Below, one piece after another: positions 59,324 through 64,000 of a stretch of 64,000 nt of DNA. The first letter of the stretch is position 1, and each line of letters starts with the position of its first letter. The stretch spans positions 1 to 64,000 of the forward strand of contig JAGVKG010000069.1 of NCBI GenBank assembly GCA_020050685.1. Reading direction: 5' to 3'. The stretch is from Candidatus Obscuribacterales bacterium. Its GTDB lineage: Bacteria > Cyanobacteriota > Vampirovibrionia > Obscuribacterales > Obscuribacteraceae. The notes beneath the pieces are model-generated. The model worked only from the letters and a program-made list of their open reading frames with translations. It made no database searches and was not told the origin of the DNA. The position numbers were made by a program, and so were the translations under genes.

Positions 59324-60490
59324 TCAAATTGCAGCAAGTAAGGAAGCCAATTCACGCAAGTTAATTGCCTCAATGTTCTCTGCAATCGGATAGCGCTCAT
59401 CCCCGCAATATACTACAAATGCGCGCGTCGGTTGCAAGTCCTCACAGGCATGATAAAATCCCTTTTCTGGTTTTGGTACCAAGCCGCGCTTGATCTCGAT
59501 TGCCCAACGCTCACCACCAGATAGCTCAAGCACCAGATCGATTTCTGCGCCTGTGAAAGTTCTATAGAAAGACGACTTCACCGACCAGGGCAAAACCGAA
59601 AGCAAGTTTTCTACTACAAAGCCTTCCCAGCTGGATCCTACTATTGGATGACCGTTTAAGCCGTCCAGGTTTTCTATCGCCAATAATGCATGTAACAGGC
59701 CGCTATCTCGGACAAAAACTTTGGGTGATTTCACTAATCGCTTGCGAACATTTGCATGTAATGGTGTAAGGCGCCGCACCAAAAGAAGATCGACCATGAG
59801 ATCAAGATAGCGGGCAATCGTCTTGCAGTCGACAGACAAACTTTTGGCCAATTGCGCTGCATTCAAGAGTTGTCCCTGATTGTGTGCCAGCATTGTCCAA
59901 AGCCGGCGCAACGTCTCTGTTGGAATGCGAGGACCGAGCTGAGGAATATCCCTTTCCAGATAGGTTCGAATAAAATTCTCACGCCAAATAGCACTCGCCT
60001 TATCGCTTGTTGAGAGGAAGCTTTTTGGAAATCCACCGCGTAACCAAAGCTCCTCATTTTCCCTGGCTTTTATTTCCAGGATATCCAGAGGAAACAGCTC
60101 CTCATATGCAATCCGTCCAGCCAAGCTTTCACCGGATTGTTTGAGCAGATCCATCGAAGCAGAACCGAGAAGGAGAAAGCGTCCTGATTTTCTCCCTTTG
60201 CGGATACCCTGATCGATTAATCCACGCAATGTCTGGAACAGTTCGGGGACCCTCTGGACCTCATCTAAAATGACCAGTTTGTCTTCGTGGGTAGCCAAAT
60301 ATGATTGGGCATTCTCTAGCTTTTGCAGATCGGAGCGATTTTCCAAGTCAAGATAGAGACTCTTATGCTTCTCGGCAATCTTTTGGGCCAACGTTGTTTT
60401 GCCGACCTGGCGAGGGCCGAGCACGGCTACCGCCGGGAATTGCTCCAATCGGTCAATAATTGTTTGCGTTAATCGTCTGGGTATCATCAT
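59324..60490 (-). CDS. AAA_14/DUF4143 ATP-binding protein 4
   Basis: 388 aa. Walker A LGPRQVGKTTL, Walker B VILDEVQ and LLGSAS mark the ATPase. DUF4143 has TGAEIDLVL...AIEIKRG. It is more like the common GPRQVGKTT group than the 30850/34703 pair. There is no classical ribosome binding site, and the double ATG start (60485-60490) is part of a perfect inverted repeat. Confidence 0.92.
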   Translation of the reverse strand: MMIPRRLTQTIIDRLEQFPAVAVLGPRQVGKTTLAQKIAEKHKSLYLDLENRSDLQKLENAQSYLATHEDKLVILDEVQRVPELFQTLRGLIDQGIRKGRKSGRFLLLGSASMDLLKQSGESLAGRIAYEELFPLDILEIKARENEELWLRGGFPKSFLSTSDKASAIWRENFIRTYLERDIPQLGPRIPTETLRRLWTMLAHNQGQLLNAAQLAKSLSVDCKTIARYLDLMVDLLLVRRLTPLHANVRKRLVKSPKVFVRDSGLLHALLAIENLDGLNGHPIVGSSWEGFVVENLLSVLPWSVKSSFYRTFTGAEIDLVLELSGGERWAIEIKRGLVPKPEKGFYHACEDLQPTRAFVVYCGDERYPIAENIEAINLRELASLLAAI

Positions 60491-60527
60491 TGAAATTATG
60501 GCACATAATTCCGTATTTTCAATGATG
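60485..60527. promoter_or_regulatory. Inverted repeats over the start of ATPase gene 4
   Basis: Outer CATCATTGAAA / TTTCAATGATG (60485-60495 and 60517-60527) and inner AATTATG-GCA-CATAATT (60494-60510). The start codons lie inside the left arm, so a bound protein would block transcription, translation or both. Confidence 0.75.
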
Positions 60528-60627
60528 GCGGCAAAAAATAAAGTACGAGCGCTGGCGGAATACTTAACAATAAAAGGTCAAGAGCAGAATCATCAATGTG
60601 TATCTAGGCATTTGTTTGGCAAGTGAG

Positions 60628-60670
60628 AAAACAAAAGGAGGACCCAGGCCCATTGGCCCGGGTCCTTCTT
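60628..60670 (-). terminator. Terminator of the tandem hydrolase operon
   Basis: Stem AAGGAGGACCCAGGCC / GGCCCGGGTCCTTCTT, 14 of 16 pairs, with minus-strand TTTTGTTTT after it. Confidence 0.85.
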
Positions 60671-60685
60671 TGTTTTGATTGGCGA

Positions 60686-62089
60686 TTACTTCACCTTTGG
60701 TTCTTCGCACCAGTTGTCCAGCATCTTGGAGATGCTGCCAAACAGTTCCATGAACTGTTTGATTACGACCACGGGAATGAATTCCGGATCGTCGACCAAT
60801 TGCGAATCACCGACGCGAGGCAGCTCATCTTCTCTGCCCTGCTCCATGAGAAGCAGGATGAGCTTGTTGAGCGCGTACGGAATCACGTGACCCCAGAGCG
60901 GATCGTCCTGCGAGGTGTAATCAACACCGCGGATTCTGAATATCTGCCACCACCGGCGCGGAAGTTTGTTCACTTGCCCTTTGCGTGGGCGTTCTTCGTG
61001 ACGCAATTCTTCTTCGCTCAGCTTGACACCTTTTATCCAGCGCAGGAATTGATTCCAGGCTCTGCCGACGGTACCGTGCACTTGCTCGGAAAGAAGCAAG
61101 AGCCTGTCGCGTTGCGAACCGAGGATCCAGGAATGACCAGATTCAGTCGAATTGACTGCGTCGTCGATGTAACCGGTCTCGAAAGACCAGGCATCAAAAT
61201 CCGGCGCCACATCGATGCGAGCAAAGAAACGGTCGTCTTCGCCGTTTGGCGAAACCCAACCACGCAGAGCGCGATCGACGACTCTGTCACCCATGCTGTG
61301 AGTGATGATCACAATGTTCTTCGCTCCAAATCTGGCAACCAGATCCGTGAGGAATCGCTGGAAATCCATAAAGGACTCTTCCGCAGAACAGCCGTCCACC
61401 GAGTACGAGGGTTCGCCTCGACCGATCGATGGCCATGAATAGCAGAGTCCGATGTAGCCCAACTTTCCTGGATAGTTTGGATTCGGGCGAACCGTGAACG
61501 ACTGAATCGCCGTTCTCCATTCACCATCACTGAGACTTTGGTTCATGCCGGGAACAAGGAGCGCGATCTTTGCCGCTTCTCCGTGTCCAATCTTGTCGGC
61601 AAGAGCCTCAATCTCTCGAAACATCCGCTGTTGTGCATGGCTTTCCGTTCCGCCAAATTCTTCCCGCACATGCATTTTGACGGGAGAACGCTTGTTGACG
61701 AAATTTCCGAGCGGCGGGATCATTCTTGCGAGCAGGCCGATTTGCTCAGAGAGAATCAACCACCAGTCGAAGTCGCTGGCGTTCTTGTTTATCTCTGCGA
61801 CGCGTCGACCAAAGTGCATTCGCTTTTGGTCCCTGTAGTCCACGTAGCGGTTTCCCGATTTTTCTTTTTCCCGATTGGTAGCAAAGAAAATCGGAATGGT
61901 GGCGTTATCCTTGGTCTCGAAGTAATCAGTCGAGTCTGGTGCCACCATTCCCGGCGGTGTACGCAGGGCGGCGCCGAGAGGTCGAAGGGAACCAGGCGTC
62001 GGCAGCGTTAGTCTCAGCAGACCGCGCAGCAACAACGTGCCGAGCGGAGCAGTCCTTCTTGTCAGGTCTTTTGGTAGTTGCATGCACAT
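60686..62089 (-). CDS. Serine alpha/beta hydrolase, DUF900-like, 467 aa
   Basis: Resembles DUF900 hydrolases: IPIFFATNREKEKSGNRYV and MHFGRR near the start, then LGYIGLCYSWPS, the nucleophile elbow THSMGDR, an acidic residue in IDVAPDFDAWSFETGYIDDA, and ILGSQRDRLLLL. A His in PLWGHVIPY completes the triad. It carries a long N-terminal extension. No signal peptide is seen. It is a distant paralogue of the next gene upstream, 62168-63370. AGGAGGAAT precedes the ATG. Confidence 0.82.
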   Translation of the reverse strand: MCMQLPKDLTRRTAPLGTLLLRGLLRLTLPTPGSLRPLGAALRTPPGMVAPDSTDYFETKDNATIPIFFATNREKEKSGNRYVDYRDQKRMHFGRRVAEINKNASDFDWWLILSEQIGLLARMIPPLGNFVNKRSPVKMHVREEFGGTESHAQQRMFREIEALADKIGHGEAAKIALLVPGMNQSLSDGEWRTAIQSFTVRPNPNYPGKLGYIGLCYSWPSIGRGEPSYSVDGCSAEESFMDFQRFLTDLVARFGAKNIVIITHSMGDRVVDRALRGWVSPNGEDDRFFARIDVAPDFDAWSFETGYIDDAVNSTESGHSWILGSQRDRLLLLSEQVHGTVGRAWNQFLRWIKGVKLSEEELRHEERPRKGQVNKLPRRWWQIFRIRGVDYTSQDDPLWGHVIPYALNKLILLLMEQGREDELPRVGDSQLVDDPEFIPVVVIKQFMELFGSISKMLDNWCEEPKVK

Positions 62090-62121
62090 ATGGCATTCCT
62101 CCTAATACGAAATCGGCTCCA

Positions 62122-62145
62122 CGAGAGCAAGGGGTGTTGCTCTCG
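62122..62145 (-). other. Stem-loop between the tandem hydrolases
   Basis: CGAGAGCAA / TTGCTCTCG; no U-tract. Confidence 0.65.
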
Positions 62146-62167
62146 CGGAAAACGAAGGGTTTCTAAA

Positions 62168-63370
62168 CTAGATGCAGTTGTGTGCCAGCGCTCCCAGATC
62201 AACTGCATGTCGCAGTTTGTCGCCGACGTGATATTGCCTTTCGACTTGCGAGCCGTAACTTGTGCCATACATAGCCGCGAGAATGAACTCGCGAATCAGT
62301 ACGTACGGTATAAGGTGCCCGTGTCCGAAGAGACGGTCGTCGCTCTCCGTGTAATTCACTTCTTTGACGCCTTCAAGCAAGGGGATCTTGCTGATTTCGC
62401 CAAGACGCGGATCGGTGCCCGCGTGAATCCACGGAATCAGCATTTGCAGCGCGAGCAGCACTTGCTGATCCAATGGCGCGTGAATGAATTCCGAGATTGG
62501 CAGAAGTCTGTCTCGCTCGGAACCCAAAATCAAAGTGCCCATTGGGAGACTGCATGCTCTTACTGGATTTATCCATTCGGACTGAAAGCGCTTCAGGCTG
62601 ACATCGGGTGCCACCATAAAATTACGCTTGAATTGCGGGGCCGCACCGCCCATTTCGGAAACCAGCATGGCCATGATTTGGCACATCAACTTGTTGCCCA
62701 TGGAATGTTGCACAAGTACGATGTTTTCCGCACCGAATTCTTGCGCTAAGTCCACCAGAAATGGTGCGAATCGGCTGACGCCATCATCGACTCTTTGATC
62801 ATCTCCCCAGTAATCGGGCATCAATGTGCCTTTGGAACTCCAGGAAAGAACAATCACCACATACCCAAGCCGCCGCAAGATGTGCGTCAGAATTGCACCG
62901 CGCTCCATTCCGCCCTCTCGCAAGGAGTGGAAGAATCCCGGTGTCAAAACAACGATACGCGGTGTGCCAAAGTTCCGCTCGCGTTTGGTGGCACTGGCCT
63001 CGCGAAGAGCTGCGAAGAATTGCGCTTGTGCAGACACAGTATCCGTTGAGGCGAATTCATTGGGAGCCAGCACTTTGACCGGCGAGACCAGGTTGTAAAT
63101 CTCTGCCCCAATTGCACCGACCTGCCGCAAGATGATCAACTCTTCACTCAACATGAGTGCAAAGTCTGCAGGCACCGCTGCTTCTTTGAGTTGCACCGGG
63201 CAAGAGCCATAGTACAAACCAAACGAATTCTGTTGCTCTGTGTAGTCGGTGCTCTCTTCGCCGGTATGCGAATCGCAAGCGAGTTTATGCCCACGGTCTG
63301 TGACATAGAACACAGGCGATGGCTCAGTGTAGATTGGTCGAATCTCATCATGTGATATGCGTCGCTTCAT
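62168..63370 (-). CDS. Serine alpha/beta hydrolase, DUF900-like, 400 aa
   Basis: Same architecture as 60686-62089: PVFYVTDRG, LTPGFFHSLREGG, VVIVLSWSS, the nucleophile elbow VQHSMGNKLM, MVAPDVSLKRFQSEW, ILGSERDRLLPISEFIHA and DDRLFGHGHLIPYVLIREFI. No signal peptide. It is the first gene of a two-gene operon with a stem-loop in the 78-base gap. AGGAGGGGA precedes the ATG. Substrate unknown. Confidence 0.82.
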   Translation of the reverse strand: MKRRISHDEIRPIYTEPSPVFYVTDRGHKLACDSHTGEESTDYTEQQNSFGLYYGSCPVQLKEAAVPADFALMLSEELIILRQVGAIGAEIYNLVSPVKVLAPNEFASTDTVSAQAQFFAALREASATKRERNFGTPRIVVLTPGFFHSLREGGMERGAILTHILRRLGYVVIVLSWSSKGTLMPDYWGDDQRVDDGVSRFAPFLVDLAQEFGAENIVLVQHSMGNKLMCQIMAMLVSEMGGAAPQFKRNFMVAPDVSLKRFQSEWINPVRACSLPMGTLILGSERDRLLPISEFIHAPLDQQVLLALQMLIPWIHAGTDPRLGEISKIPLLEGVKEVNYTESDDRLFGHGHLIPYVLIREFILAAMYGTSYGSQVERQYHVGDKLRHAVDLGALAHNCI

Positions 63371-64000
63371 GCTGTTCCCCTCCTGGAAATATGTGAGAAC
63401 ACCCGCAGTCGCATCGCAAAATCTCCACCAAACTTCAGAGACTCACCGAATGTTCTTCGGCGGGTCTGTGCAGTTCGAAATTGGAGACGCGAACGTGAGC
63501 TTGTGAGTGCTGGTAAGTTCTAAGTTACTAATTCTAGATTTGTTGTAGCTAATCTTTGCGATTGAATATCTACCTCGCGCCTTGCGCGCGGGAAATTCAT
63601 ACTTGAATGCAGCAATAAATCTAGAGTGTTGGCTTCTTTTGAAAAACGAATGGGTAATAACAATACAAAATCACCCTAAAGTTTATTTGCTGTCAGACAC
63701 AATAGAATTTGCGGTTATGTAGGCGGTTGTGAGCGAGAGATAAACCAAGCAATGTGGCGAAGCTAGCGCAAACAATCGGCAACTGTCTTGAATTGTGAGA
63801 AGTTGTAAAGGTAGCGCAATTGTGCAAATCATATTTACTGCTTTTATTCGCGCGTAGTACACATTTCTCTTTCAAGTATTAGTTGCCGTTTGTTAGGTTC
63901 AAGGCATCTTGAAGACCCCAGTGAATTCCTTGGAACAACACACCTTCTAAAAATCACCAAGCAGAATTTCAATTAGTTTCCCGGCTTGCAGTTTGCGCTG
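63371..64000. other. Gene-poor right edge
   Basis: No gene with a ribosome binding site. CTCGCGCCTTGCGCGCGGG (63574-63592) is CG-rich, and GCGAAGCTAGCGCAAA at 63756 is a reverse copy of the TTTGCGCTAGCTTCG word. Confidence 0.4.

Noticed and set aside
60623-61438. 271-codon plus-strand frame
   Set aside because: Antisense of the serine hydrolase; starts inside a terminator stem.

Overview
The window reads as a gene-dense bacterial chromosome or large plasmid of medium GC. It has strong AGGAGG-type ribosome binding sites, short operons and an unusually large accessory component. No rRNA, tRNA, CRISPR array, transposase or integrase was found. The host cannot be fixed from sequence alone. Full-length CoaX, a POT transporter, a CPBP protease and GHL10 proteins, together with many orphan proteins, would suit a deep-branching lineage such as Vampirovibrionia/Obscuribacterales (Melainabacteria). 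That is an inference with low confidence.

Layout. 1-9.9 kb: a Fic protein under a promoter overlapped by 10-bp phased repeats, an orphan gene flanked by inverted repeats, a 760-aa unknown protein, an exported GHL10 glycosidase-like protein behind a terminator-like leader, and a repeat-rich 0.8-kb gap. 9-19.6 kb: exported HAD phosphatase, a sigma region-4-like protein, CinA-type amidase, esterase, CPBP protease, a minus-strand membrane group with a rhomboid protease and a membrane-anchored NADAR protein, CoaX and a DJ-1/PfpI protein. 19.7-28 kb: mostly orphan proteins, a degenerate receiver and a coiled-coil protein. 28-37 kb: three VapBC-type modules, a POT transporter, a MetE-like protein and two inverted AAA/DUF4143 ATPases. 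36.8-42.6 kb: nine minus-strand genes, each separated from the next by a hairpin, headed by a GGDEF protein. 43-49 kb: HigBA, a possible DNA-binding pair, an orphan AbiEi, a second coiled-coil protein and an SPFH lipoprotein. 49.6-64 kb: M28 peptidase, a DUF4143 ATPase between roughly 200-bp direct repeats, BrnTA, hairpin-separated small genes, a fourth DUF4143 ATPase and two tandem serine hydrolases.

Three cross-locus patterns tie the window together. First, an ECF-sigma-like promoter (GAACTTTTTG, then CGTCTT about 14 bases after GAACTT) lies before two toxin-antitoxin modules and two related coiled-coil genes. Second, all four DUF4143 ATPase genes have a perfect inverted repeat at the promoter or start codon. 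Third, a dyad CTACTA-N7-TAG recurs in the gaps between convergent genes. Many orphan genes also share one format: a strong ribosome binding site, a short reading frame, then a stem-loop, often without a U-tract.
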